64,000 nt of DNA. It comes from Cyclobacterium salsum. Its GTDB lineage: Bacteria > Bacteroidota > Bacteroidia > Cytophagales > Cyclobacteriaceae. Positions 54,641 through 62,781 of this stretch are shown here, piece after piece (positions within the stretch are counted from its first letter, which is position 1; each line of letters opens with the position of its first letter). The notes under the pieces were generated by a model. That model searched no databases. It was not told the origin of the DNA and was given only the letters and a program-made list of their open reading frames with translations. Made by a program: the position numbers and the translations under genes. The stretch spans positions 248,001 to 312,000 of the forward strand of contig NZ_WNKG01000002.1 of assembly GCF_010119245.1 (NCBI RefSeq), in the 5' to 3' direction.

Positions 54641-56833
54641 AAATTTAAATTACATATCCCGGAACGATCCCTAAAGGGCATGTTACTCATTCTTCCGATT
54701 TTTTCAATCGCCATACCTACATTGGCTCAGGGACCAGCCGGCTATGTTGAATGTAAAGCGGAACACTCTTTTGAGGAGCCAACCAATGTTGCTTTTGGCA
54801 GCGATGGGAATTACAAATACCTGTTTAATCAGGTGGGGCCGATTGTTTTTTCGCGGGGACAGTTTTTTGGAGGGCCGAGTTCGGCAAAAGTGGAAAAAGC
54901 ATGGTATCAAACCATCAGTGAAATGGATGTGGAGACCCCTTCTGCAAAACTCGCGGAGGCCTTTGCAAAACTTAAAAAGCATTTGGTCGGCGAGGCGTTA
55001 CTTTCGGCCAGCCAGATTATGCAGCAGGACTCCATTATTCAAGCCAATATTTCAGCGATTGGCATCAAAAAGGAAATCATCGAGCAGGCTTTTGATCTGG
55101 TAAGTACCTACGAGGAGACGGCCGGACCCTTATTCGATATCCAAGGGGAAAAAATAATGTTACCTCGGGAAGTACAGCCGGGTATGGAGATTCATTATGC
55201 CCTTTTTTATATCATGGATGCCATTACCCGTAGCTACAGCGCTTCAAAGCTGGAAGAATTCCCGCAGGTATACCATGGCGCCATGTTTAAGACGGCTGCT
55301 TATTTTCCAGGAAAAGTTGATCCACCAAAGGATGCGGATAATGTTTACCGGGTTAAGGTAAAAGCATCACAGGCGCCAAACTGGGGGACGCCCATCTATT
55401 TTCACCAGGATGCCTATTCCCGCCGGCCTACAGGAGCCTACGTAGCACCAGGTACGATTGTTAAAATCAAAGTACCTCCGGCAGTTGTAAATAAGGGATA
55501 TACCATCAGGGTGGGCACTCATTTTTGGGATTTAAAGTACCGGAACAGAATCGCCCGGCTCGACAGGGCAACCATCATCTATCCGGTAGTCAATGAAACC
55601 ACCACGGTAGGTTCCCCCCTCGGAGGGAATATTTATTTTGAAGTACCGGAGGGAAAAGAGGATGGTATCATTGATTTGGAAATTACCGGAGCCGTACGTT
55701 CTCCCTATTTTTCGACCAGGGATTATAACAAAACAAGCCTGAAAGAATGGAAAGAAACCGAGCGCCATTACACCGGAGCATGGGCAGACTTTGAAACCGA
55801 TAAATTTCTAATGCAGGTGCCCACAAGTTGGATCGATGATTTTGATGACCCGGAGACTATGCTGAAGCGGTACGATACAGCGATGGATGCCGTTGCCGAT
55901 CTCTTGGGCAAGCCATTGCCGCAGGGGACCCATTTTATGTTTCGGCAGGTAGATGCGATCATGCGGGCAGGGGTTCACGCCCCGGGATATCCGGAGATCA
56001 ACGTTAGGTATGACCCTACGGAAGAATCGGACGGAAAAGGAAATCATATCATGCTGCAGTCACCAGTAAAGCAGCCTTGGGTCATTTTCCATGAAATGGG
56101 CCACTCTCATGTTCCTTCCTTTTTTGTTGACGAAACGGAATCTATTGTTAACCTCTTGCATGTAGCCGTGGCAAATGACGGATTTGGTATGGAACTGGAT
56201 TCGGCTTTCGGATCGTCGATAAGCAATCGGCTTGATGTAGACCTGGACATGGCTGCTATCAATTTAATGGTTACGGAACCCTTCCGAAACAATCAACCCT
56301 TAAACAGGAACCGCATGTCTTACCAGCACCGGGGGCATGCCAAATATGTGGATGTGGTCCGCTTATTTGGATGGGATGCCCTGAGAGAGATGTTTAAAAA
56401 AGTGAATGAGGATTATAACCGGGGTATTGTCATTACGAAAACCCACCACCCGACTGATGATCGGATTTTACGAATGTCCGTGGCCGCCAACGCAGACCTC
56501 CGCCCATTGCTTCATTTTTGGGGCAGGCCACCCGAAAACAATAAGGCATTGGCTGACAGCCTTGATGTGGCAGGATTATCACCTTCAAGGGAAATATTTG
56601 AGACGCTGGAGCATTATAAATCCATCCTTCCCAAAACACTAACCGAGGCCAGGGCCCATGCAAAGCTAATGTTTCCAAAAGACGGCCATCCTTCATCCGA
56701 TGGTCACGACCTGGAGCGGGACATGGCCTTTATTTATACCAGTTGGAACGAAGAATTTGCAACGCAATCGATACAACAAATTGAATTAATCCAAACGCTT
56801 TATTTCCCGGAAGACTGGCTTGATGGTGAATAA
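54638..56833 (+). CDS. M60-like (enhancin-type) peptidase, secreted
   Basis: A 731-residue zinc peptidase of the M60/enhancin superfamily, whose members cleave mucin-type and other O-glycosylated proteins. Signal peptide region LLILPIFSIAIPTLAQ. The zinc motif is HEMGHSH (H485, E486, H489), with downstream Glu residues in VPSFFVDETESIVN (E499 or E501) as candidate third ligand. The N-terminal portion has coil-like helices and a jelly-roll-like part (IYFHQDAYSRRPTGAYVAPG). The match fits the peptidase island and the PUL: it would cut glycoproteins and let sulfatases and hydrolases at the sugar. Start is the ATG closing repeat A6. Sulfatase remnant follows in the same frame. Confidence 0.82.
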   Translation: MKFKLHIPERSLKGMLLILPIFSIAIPTLAQGPAGYVECKAEHSFEEPTNVAFGSDGNYKYLFNQVGPIVFSRGQFFGGPSSAKVEKAWYQTISEMDVETPSAKLAEAFAKLKKHLVGEALLSASQIMQQDSIIQANISAIGIKKEIIEQAFDLVSTYEETAGPLFDIQGEKIMLPREVQPGMEIHYALFYIMDAITRSYSASKLEEFPQVYHGAMFKTAAYFPGKVDPPKDADNVYRVKVKASQAPNWGTPIYFHQDAYSRRPTGAYVAPGTIVKIKVPPAVVNKGYTIRVGTHFWDLKYRNRIARLDRATIIYPVVNETTTVGSPLGGNIYFEVPEGKEDGIIDLEITGAVRSPYFSTRDYNKTSLKEWKETERHYTGAWADFETDKFLMQVPTSWIDDFDDPETMLKRYDTAMDAVADLLGKPLPQGTHFMFRQVDAIMRAGVHAPGYPEINVRYDPTEESDGKGNHIMLQSPVKQPWVIFHEMGHSHVPSFFVDETESIVNLLHVAVANDGFGMELDSAFGSSISNRLDVDLDMAAINLMVTEPFRNNQPLNRNRMSYQHRGHAKYVDVVRLFGWDALREMFKKVNEDYNRGIVITKTHHPTDDRILRMSVAANADLRPLLHFWGRPPENNKALADSLDVAGLSPSREIFETLEHYKSILPKTLTEARAHAKLMFPKDGHPSSDGHDLERDMAFIYTSWNEEFATQSIQQIELIQTLYFPEDWLDGE

Positions 56834-57094
56834 ATCAGAAAAGGAGATTGGAAGTTATTGCAATTTCACGAAGAGTGGGTACTCGACGGAGGTCGGGAGA
56901 AGTTAACTGAAAATAACGCAGTTGAATTGTACAACCTATCCTCGGATATCGGTGAAACAACGAACCTTGCTGCAATAGAAACTGATAAACGGGATGAGTT
57001 GCTTGATGATCTTATAAAGTGGCAAGAGGAAGTTAAAGCACCAATTTCCATGGAGGTGAATCCAGAATACGAAACAAAAGTGAAGGGGAAGTAA
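56834..57094 (+). pseudogene. Sulfatase C-terminal remnant
   Basis: In the same reading frame as the M60 gene, directly after its TAA stop, the sequence reads IRKGDWKLLQFHEEWVLDGG and then ELYNLSSDIGETTNLAA with a normal end. IRKGDWKL and ELYNL--D--E--NLA are hallmarks of the C-terminus of S1 sulfatases. The catalytic part is missing. The sulfatase N-terminus has apparently been lost, perhaps when the M60 gene arrived. It is not likely to be expressed as a working enzyme. Confidence 0.8.
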
Positions 57095-57156
57095 TGGTTA
57101 TCATTTTAACCTGAATAGGGATTTAAAAAGCCTTTAATCTAATTGTAAATATCAAA

Positions 57157-59190
57157 ATGAAAAACATTTATTACTTAGTTATTATCTCCTTGGTTTTTGT
57201 CTCACATAGTAGTTTCGGACAGGAGATTTTCAAAGACAGTTTACAGAGCGATGTAAATCAGGTTACTGAGAAACTCTTAACGAAATATGGAGAAGAAAAT
57301 TCAGAACGCATCGCTAGGGGTGTCAGGCACCTTTCTAATCTTTGGTTTGAAGAAAACGGTAGTGGTTCCGAATTTCAGGAGTTCTGCCTGAAGCAGTTTA
57401 TTCCTTCCGGTCCACAGCTTGATCATGCATTGAACATTGCTGAACAACAATTTAGTGCCATCAATGGGTACCAACGAGAACTCTCTCTGGCACTCGATTA
57501 CCCATTGGTGACAATGACGCGACCTATCACTGAGCTCGACAGGTTTTTTAGCGATTCAAAAATTACGATTGATTTTTTCAAAAGCAAACTTGCACTCGCC
57601 ATCGCCCTCAATTTCCCCTATTATACCAATGAAGAAAAGGAAGAATTTGGCACAAGCTGGAGTCGAAAGAAATGGGCAATGGTCAGGTTGGGAGATAAAT
57701 TTGATTTCAGGTCCGATCCGGACAAGGAGCCCGACCCCATGCCGATTCCCGATGAGCTTCGTGATTACACCACCCGCTATATTCTATCAATGGATCATGT
57801 GGTATCACCCGAACTTGAAGTTCTTTTTCCTGAAGGAACCCGATTAAACAGTCACAATGGACTAAGGGATGAAATCAAAGGGCTTTATTACAGGGATAAT
57901 CCTCTGGAAAAGCAGCGGGTAATAAGTACCATCGTGATGCATATCATCTATCAAACCATACCGGAATGCATGGTAGGAGAAACGGCTTATTATTGGGAAC
58001 CCATTACCAATAAGGTGTATCTGAAAGAGGGAGAAAAACTTGTCGAAACAGATTTTAAGGCTGAACCTGATAATAGGTACAAAGTTTTACATCACAACAT
58101 GTTATCCAAGATGCAACAGGATGCCAAATATCCTGAAGGATCAACCTATTTGACCCGAACCTTTAAAAATGCCCAACTGAGTGAAGAAAAAATTGTCTCC
58201 TTGCTGGAAACCGTTTTAAGCGCGACAGAAAAGAAAGCCGTAGCGTCGCTGATTGAAAAAAAGATTGGGAGAAAGTTAGAACCCTTCGATATTTGGTACA
58301 CCGGATTCAGCGACAATACGAATTATAAAATGGATGAACTGGATCAGCTGATCAAAGAAAAATATCCCACCCCAATGGCATTCCAGCAAGATCTACCCAA
58401 CATCCTCAAAAGAGTTGGTTTTCCGGATTTTGAAGCTGAATTTTTTGGCAATCACGTGGTTGTTGATCCCATTTCCTCCGGAGGTCATGCCAATGCGCCA
58501 CAAATGAAAGGCGCTAAAGCACATTTGCGTATCCGTTTTGAAAAGGATGGCCTTGATTACAAAAATTACAGGGTAGGGATGCATGAAATCGGCCATACCA
58601 TTCAGCAGAATGTAGGTACTTATATGACAGATTATTATTTTCTTAAGGGCATCCCAAGTAGCCCTTATACAGAGGCCATGGCAGATCTTATTGCTTACCG
58701 AAGCTTGATTGCCTTAGGAATAAATGAGGAATACAGTGCCAGGGAAAAGCAGGACAATGCCTTGGCCGCGTTTTGGTTTGTTTGTGAAATGGGATCGGAA
58801 GCGCTTCACGAAATCAGGGTTTGGCATTGGCTGTATGATCATCCGGATGCTACGGTTGAAGAGCTCAAGGCAGCAACCATTACGATTGCGAAGGACATCT
58901 GGAACCAGTATTTTGCAGACATTTTTGGTGTAAGGGATGTCCCGATCTTAGCCATCTATAATCATTTTATTTCCGGGGCGCTCTATTTGCACAGCTATCC
59001 TATTGGAAATATTGTCGTCATGCAATTGGAAGAGCAATTCGAGGGAAAGGATTTTGCAACGGAAATGATACGTACCTGCAAAATCGGAAAGCTTACTCCG
59101 GATCTTTGGATGATGAATGCAACAGGTGAACCTTTAAGTTCCAGGCCACTATTGAGTGCCATGCGAAATGCGCTTGAAGCCTATAAATAA
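57157..59190 (+). CDS. Secreted gluzincin zinc peptidase (M3-like), family uncertain
   Basis: A 677-residue exported protein (signal LVIISLVFVSHSSFGQ). The zinc motif is H476-EIGH480 followed by E506 in PYTEAMADLIAYRS, a gluzincin arrangement seen in M3-like and related peptidases. The whole protein is helical with a wide active-site cleft, as in oligopeptidases of that fold. I cannot fix the MEROPS family. It follows the sulfatase remnant by 62 bp and precedes the S10 gene by 70 bp. Predicted role: breakdown of oligopeptides in the periplasm. Confidence 0.7.
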   Translation: MKNIYYLVIISLVFVSHSSFGQEIFKDSLQSDVNQVTEKLLTKYGEENSERIARGVRHLSNLWFEENGSGSEFQEFCLKQFIPSGPQLDHALNIAEQQFSAINGYQRELSLALDYPLVTMTRPITELDRFFSDSKITIDFFKSKLALAIALNFPYYTNEEKEEFGTSWSRKKWAMVRLGDKFDFRSDPDKEPDPMPIPDELRDYTTRYILSMDHVVSPELEVLFPEGTRLNSHNGLRDEIKGLYYRDNPLEKQRVISTIVMHIIYQTIPECMVGETAYYWEPITNKVYLKEGEKLVETDFKAEPDNRYKVLHHNMLSKMQQDAKYPEGSTYLTRTFKNAQLSEEKIVSLLETVLSATEKKAVASLIEKKIGRKLEPFDIWYTGFSDNTNYKMDELDQLIKEKYPTPMAFQQDLPNILKRVGFPDFEAEFFGNHVVVDPISSGGHANAPQMKGAKAHLRIRFEKDGLDYKNYRVGMHEIGHTIQQNVGTYMTDYYFLKGIPSSPYTEAMADLIAYRSLIALGINEEYSAREKQDNALAAFWFVCEMGSEALHEIRVWHWLYDHPDATVEELKAATITIAKDIWNQYFADIFGVRDVPILAIYNHFISGALYLHSYPIGNIVVMQLEEQFEGKDFATEMIRTCKIGKLTPDLWMMNATGEPLSSRPLLSAMRNALEAYK

Positions 59191-59261
59191 CTTTTGTGCA
59201 AGGCTTTACGGCATCTCCGGAAAAATTGTAAAAACTTTAACCCCTAACTAAATACCTTATT

Positions 59262-60764
59262 ATGTGTAGTAAAACGAGTAAATTTCTCCATCAAATAATC
59301 TTCCATTTACTTTTATTAATTGGTTGCGTTACTACTGTGCATGCCCAAAAGATTAAATTACCGGCCGACACGTCTCTTGTCTCTTCCAATGAAGTAACTG
59401 TTAACGGGAAAAGAATACCCTATCAAGTTACGGTAGGCACTCAGCCGGTATACGGTGAAGATGGAGAACCAGATGCAGCGCTGTTTTATACCTATTACAG
59501 GCGAAATGATGTCGATCAGGTTGAGAATCGACCCATTGCATTCTCATTCAATGGGGGGCCAGGCGCTGCATCGTTATGGATGCATTTGGGTTATTCAAGT
59601 CCGAAACGGCTGGAAATAAGTGATGAGGGATATCCCATACAACCCTATGGTGTCGTCGATAATCCCCATTCCATTATAGATGTGGCAGACATCGTTTATG
59701 TTGATCCCGTTAATACGGGTTTTTCACGCCTATTGAATGACGGCAAGCGTGAAGATTTTTTCGGGGTGTATCAAGACATTACCTACCTGGCCGACTGGAT
59801 CGACAATTTCCTATCACGACAAGAACGTTGGAGATCCCCAAAGTACCTGATTGGGGAGAGTTATTCGGCAACACGCGTAGCGGGCTTATCTGCTGAACTG
59901 CAAGACAAGCATGGGATATACCTTAACGGAGTAGTTATTGTGTCCGGGACTAAAATGGAACTGCCTATCGCAAGCAATGAAGTACTACAGTTGCCTAACT
60001 ACGCTGCGGTAGCCTGGTATCATAAAAAGCTACCTGAAGATTTACAGAAAAAAAGTCTTAAGGATGTTCTCTCAGAAGTTGAAGAGTATGCCATAGAGGA
60101 ATATTTACCAGCAGTCGAAAGAGGCGGATTTATTGGTGAAGCTCAGAAACAAGCCGTTGCAGAAAAATTAGCCCGGTACACAGGTCTCAAAAAGGAATTT
60201 ATATTGGACCACAATTTGGCAGTCCCCACGAAAGCTTTCAGAAAAGAATTACTAAGGGAGGAAGGATATTTCCTGGGTCTCTCGGATGCACGGTATAAGG
60301 GTATCGATAAAATGGATGGGGGCGATTCCTTTACCGGAACTCCACCCGAGTCAGCTGCCTGGGATAATGCCTTCACTCCTGCAATTAATACGTATCTTCG
60401 AGATGAGTTAAATTTTAAAACAGACCTGCAGTACCATGTTTCTGGTGCTGTATTTCCCTGGCCCTGGGATAGATTTACGGATGGGACCGGAGAGAAATTG
60501 CGTAATGCCATGATGCAGAACCCCCATCTTCAAGTATTATTTCAAGCCGGATATTACGATATGTTGGTCAATTATTTTAGACAAATGAATGGTATGTGGA
60601 AGCTTGATCCAAGCGGTAAAATGAAAGACCGTTTACATTTTAAGGTGTATGAAAGCGGTCATATGATGTATGTGAGGGAGGAAGATTTGGTAACGTCTAC
60701 CAATGATCTCCGGGAGTTTATTCAACAATCAATCCCCCTGCAGGGTGAAGCCGCAAAGTATTGA
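59262..60764 (+). CDS. S10 serine carboxypeptidase-type protein, exported
   Basis: A 500-residue alpha/beta hydrolase of the serine carboxypeptidase family with a signal peptide ending VHAQ. The nucleophile S200 is in GESYSATR, the oxyanion loop in FNGGPGAASLWMH, and the acid and base are D433 (YYDMLVNY) and H467 (ESGHMMYV). It would remove C-terminal residues from peptides at low pH or neutral pH. It ends the plus-strand peptidase run, so the island has N-terminal (M24, M1) and C-terminal (S10) exopeptidases beside the endopeptidases. Confidence 0.9.
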   Translation: MCSKTSKFLHQIIFHLLLLIGCVTTVHAQKIKLPADTSLVSSNEVTVNGKRIPYQVTVGTQPVYGEDGEPDAALFYTYYRRNDVDQVENRPIAFSFNGGPGAASLWMHLGYSSPKRLEISDEGYPIQPYGVVDNPHSIIDVADIVYVDPVNTGFSRLLNDGKREDFFGVYQDITYLADWIDNFLSRQERWRSPKYLIGESYSATRVAGLSAELQDKHGIYLNGVVIVSGTKMELPIASNEVLQLPNYAAVAWYHKKLPEDLQKKSLKDVLSEVEEYAIEEYLPAVERGGFIGEAQKQAVAEKLARYTGLKKEFILDHNLAVPTKAFRKELLREEGYFLGLSDARYKGIDKMDGGDSFTGTPPESAAWDNAFTPAINTYLRDELNFKTDLQYHVSGAVFPWPWDRFTDGTGEKLRNAMMQNPHLQVLFQAGYYDMLVNYFRQMNGMWKLDPSGKMKDRLHFKVYESGHMMYVREEDLVTSTNDLREFIQQSIPLQGEAAKY

Positions 60765-60939
60765 TGTAAGCTATTCATAAGTCTAATATAATGCAATCGT
60801 TTATAGATCAACGAATCGTCCTTCATTTCGTTTACAACTTCTGGTGCTGGTGTAGAATCCACAGGGGGGCAGAAAGGAGTGGCTTTAGAAGTAATCAACC
60901 CAATTTACAAATAAGGATAAATAAGCCACCTACATTTAT

Positions 60940-60955
60940 TTTGCAATTACACCTT
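60940..60955 (+). repeat. Direct repeat flanking the VapBC remnant, left copy
   Basis: TTTGCAATTACACCTT is found again at 61603-61618, and TCTATC follows closely in both. The stop codon of the truncated VapC lies 2 bp beyond this copy. Confidence 0.6.
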
Positions 60956-60956
60956 T

Positions 60957-61154
60957 CTATCCATCGCAATGAAGTATTTCCAACTCCTTTTCGGTGGCAG
61001 TTTTCCAACAGAGTAGTTCCATTTCGGTAATGGCAGAAATAGCAGGGTTGGAATCGGACAACCTGCTGTCAATGAATTCTTCAGCAGAAGGTGGAAATTG
61101 CTGCTGAAGGTAATAGATTGCTGTGTTGGTATCCCAGGGGCATTTTATTCCCAT
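60957..61154 (-). pseudogene. vapC: Truncated VapC-type PIN-domain toxin
   Basis: The start MGIKCPWDTNTAIYYLQQQF matches a PIN-domain toxin: the first catalytic Asp is in WDTNT and a second acidic site is AISAITEMELLCW. A normal VapC has about 130 residues. This one ends after 65 at ATEKELEILHCDG, without the C-terminal acidic residues. The break coincides with the direct repeat TTTGCAATTACACCTT. The gene overlaps the antitoxin by 10 bp, as in TA operons. It is probably inactive. Confidence 0.75.
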
Positions 61155-61351
61155 TCGCTGCGTAACTCATTTAGTTGTTGGTCAACCTCGCCGATAGGTT
61201 GTTTGGACATGGCTCCCTTGTATCGGCCCCAGTCTGTAGCATCCTTTTGACCAGCCTTTTTTTTCCTTATTCGAATCAATTTAAGCAATTCTAAATCCTG
61301 TAAAAGAAGGATGGCTTTTTCGTTGATAATATCAATAGTGATCGATTTCAT
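61145..61351 (-). CDS. vapB: VapB-type antitoxin
   Basis: A 68-residue protein (MKSITIDIINEKAILLLQDL, ending LNELRSEWE), the small antitoxin expected before a VapC toxin, with an N-terminal strand that would form a DNA-binding dimer and an acidic C-terminus. It overlaps the toxin stub by 10 bp. With the toxin truncated it may still bind its own promoter. Confidence 0.7.
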   Translation of the reverse strand: MKSITIDIINEKAILLLQDLELLKLIRIRKKKAGQKDATDWGRYKGAMSKQPIGEVDQQLNELRSEWE

Positions 61352-61602
61352 TCCTCAATTATTTAGTGGCAAAAGCCTGTATGGTTTTGTAATAACCCTG
61401 AGCTACACTACATTCTCCGAAAGTTATAAAAAGGTACGATAAGAAATTTGAAATAAAGGCTTTTAACAAAAATATGGTGTCTATTTATACGAAACAAATG
61501 GTAAAGGTATTGTTTGCTAGCGCCTATTTGCTTGTCTTTTAACCAAGAAATACGATTCAAAAAAGTTTGATACAGAGAAAAAATACGCTCATTTGGGTGA
61601 AA

Positions 61603-61618
61603 TTTGCAATTACACCTT
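61603..61618 (+). repeat. Direct repeat flanking the VapBC remnant, right copy
   Basis: TTTGCAATTACACCTT repeats the sequence at 60940-60955. The 660 bp between the copies hold the vapBC remnant and its upstream region. Confidence 0.6.
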
Positions 61619-61642
61619 ATCTATCGCCCTTATTTTTGCATT

Positions 61643-61671
61643 TTCAGCCCTGATCATGAATCAGGGCTGAA
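61643..61671. terminator. Hairpin at the end of the esterase gene
   Basis: TTCAGCCCTGAT (61643-61654) pairs perfectly with ATCAGGGCTGAA (61660-61671) over a 5-nt loop. It overlaps the stop codon of the minus-strand esterase gene. The minus-strand transcript has no T-run after it, so the assignment as terminator is tentative. Confidence 0.5.
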
Positions 61672-62644
61672 GAATATCGAGCATTGATTCACCCATTGAT
61701 TTCCCAATCAGAAAATAGGATTCGGCGTTTCTATTCCAGTGATAGGACTGATTGGCTGGTGAGTCTTCGACTTCACGCCAGAAATCTCTTGTCTCTACCA
61801 CTTTGACATCACCCATGAATTCCGGTAAATCGGCGACAGCCAATTGGGCCTCCATCAATGATAAAGCCCTAGGATGGGTTTCCTCCCAGCCTGACATCCC
61901 TGTTGTAGCCAGGACAAAAGGAAGGTTGGATACGCCAAGATCTTTTCGAACCTCCTTAATAAAACGGATCATATTCTCCTTGTAGGCATCATTAGCGGCT
62001 TGATTGATCCGGTCATTCCATCCCTGATGCCATCCAAAGCCCATAATTTCATAGCCCTGACCTTCATAAGAAGGCACATAATCTTCCAAATGGCCCAGCA
62101 CTTCATTAACTATTGAAAGCATCTGCACATAATAATATCCGGTATCTCCAGGGGTAATTGGTCGATTTTTATACCCTGACGCACCTGCAGCACCCGGAGG
62201 AAAAAAATCAACAGCAAGGCTTTTACCACCCCAGGCGGTTTTAATAATCAAGACATCTTCATCGAAATGATCTCCCACAACATGGCCAAATTGTAATTCG
62301 GGGCCGATTGTATTTTCGTTGGCACCATAGCCAACTGTCAATCCACCGGTATGAATTTTTTCCTGATGGTTAAAGTAAATAAATACATCATCCCGTACCT
62401 TCCAGTCACCTTTTTCATCTACCAGATGCTGGTATTCTCCCTTTTTATCATTTCCAATCAGGTAGTTAAGATTTCCCCGATCTCCCTTTTCAACCTCCCC
62501 ATGACCTACCATATTGGATTGTCCTGCAAGAATAAATACTTTCAAAGGCGCAGGGCTTTTTGGTGTAAATCCTGTAAAAGATAGAATGGTAATTATGAAT
62601 ACGCTTAGACCAATTCTCAGAATATTTGCCGGATGTTTTTCCAT
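61661..62644 (-). CDS. Sialate O-acetylesterase-type SGNH esterase
   Basis: A 327-residue (from the ATG at 62644) exported esterase of the SASA/DUF303 group that removes acetyl groups from sugars. The nucleophile Ser lies in LAGQSNMVGHGE; GFGWHQGWND and the C-terminal YHWNRNAESY His give the remaining SGNH blocks. Start MEKHPANILRIGLSVFIITI gives a signal-like stretch; the frame extends to 62698 with an extra polar MHMNSGND segment. It may strip acetyl groups that would block the PUL enzymes. It lies downstream of the S9 peptidase gene with 137 bp between, on the same strand, so it may be its operon partner. Confidence 0.82.
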   Translation of the reverse strand: MEKHPANILRIGLSVFIITILSFTGFTPKSPAPLKVFILAGQSNMVGHGEVEKGDRGNLNYLIGNDKKGEYQHLVDEKGDWKVRDDVFIYFNHQEKIHTGGLTVGYGANENTIGPELQFGHVVGDHFDEDVLIIKTAWGGKSLAVDFFPPGAAGASGYKNRPITPGDTGYYYVQMLSIVNEVLGHLEDYVPSYEGQGYEIMGFGWHQGWNDRINQAANDAYKENMIRFIKEVRKDLGVSNLPFVLATTGMSGWEETHPRALSLMEAQLAVADLPEFMGDVKVVETRDFWREVEDSPANQSYHWNRNAESYFLIGKSMGESMLDILQP

Positions 62645-62781
62645 TATTTTATAAGCGTAGCGTTTATTAATTGTATCGTTACCTGAATTCATATGCATTC
62701 AGTTTGGAACTATGTGGCGGATCAAATTCTCCAAGCAGCTTTTTTAAAAATGGTACCCTACCCAATTCTTCTGAATGAAGT

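Noticed and set aside
60791-61030. 79-codon plus-strand frame after the S10 gene
   Set aside because: It overlaps the VapC remnant on the other strand and has no protein-like features.
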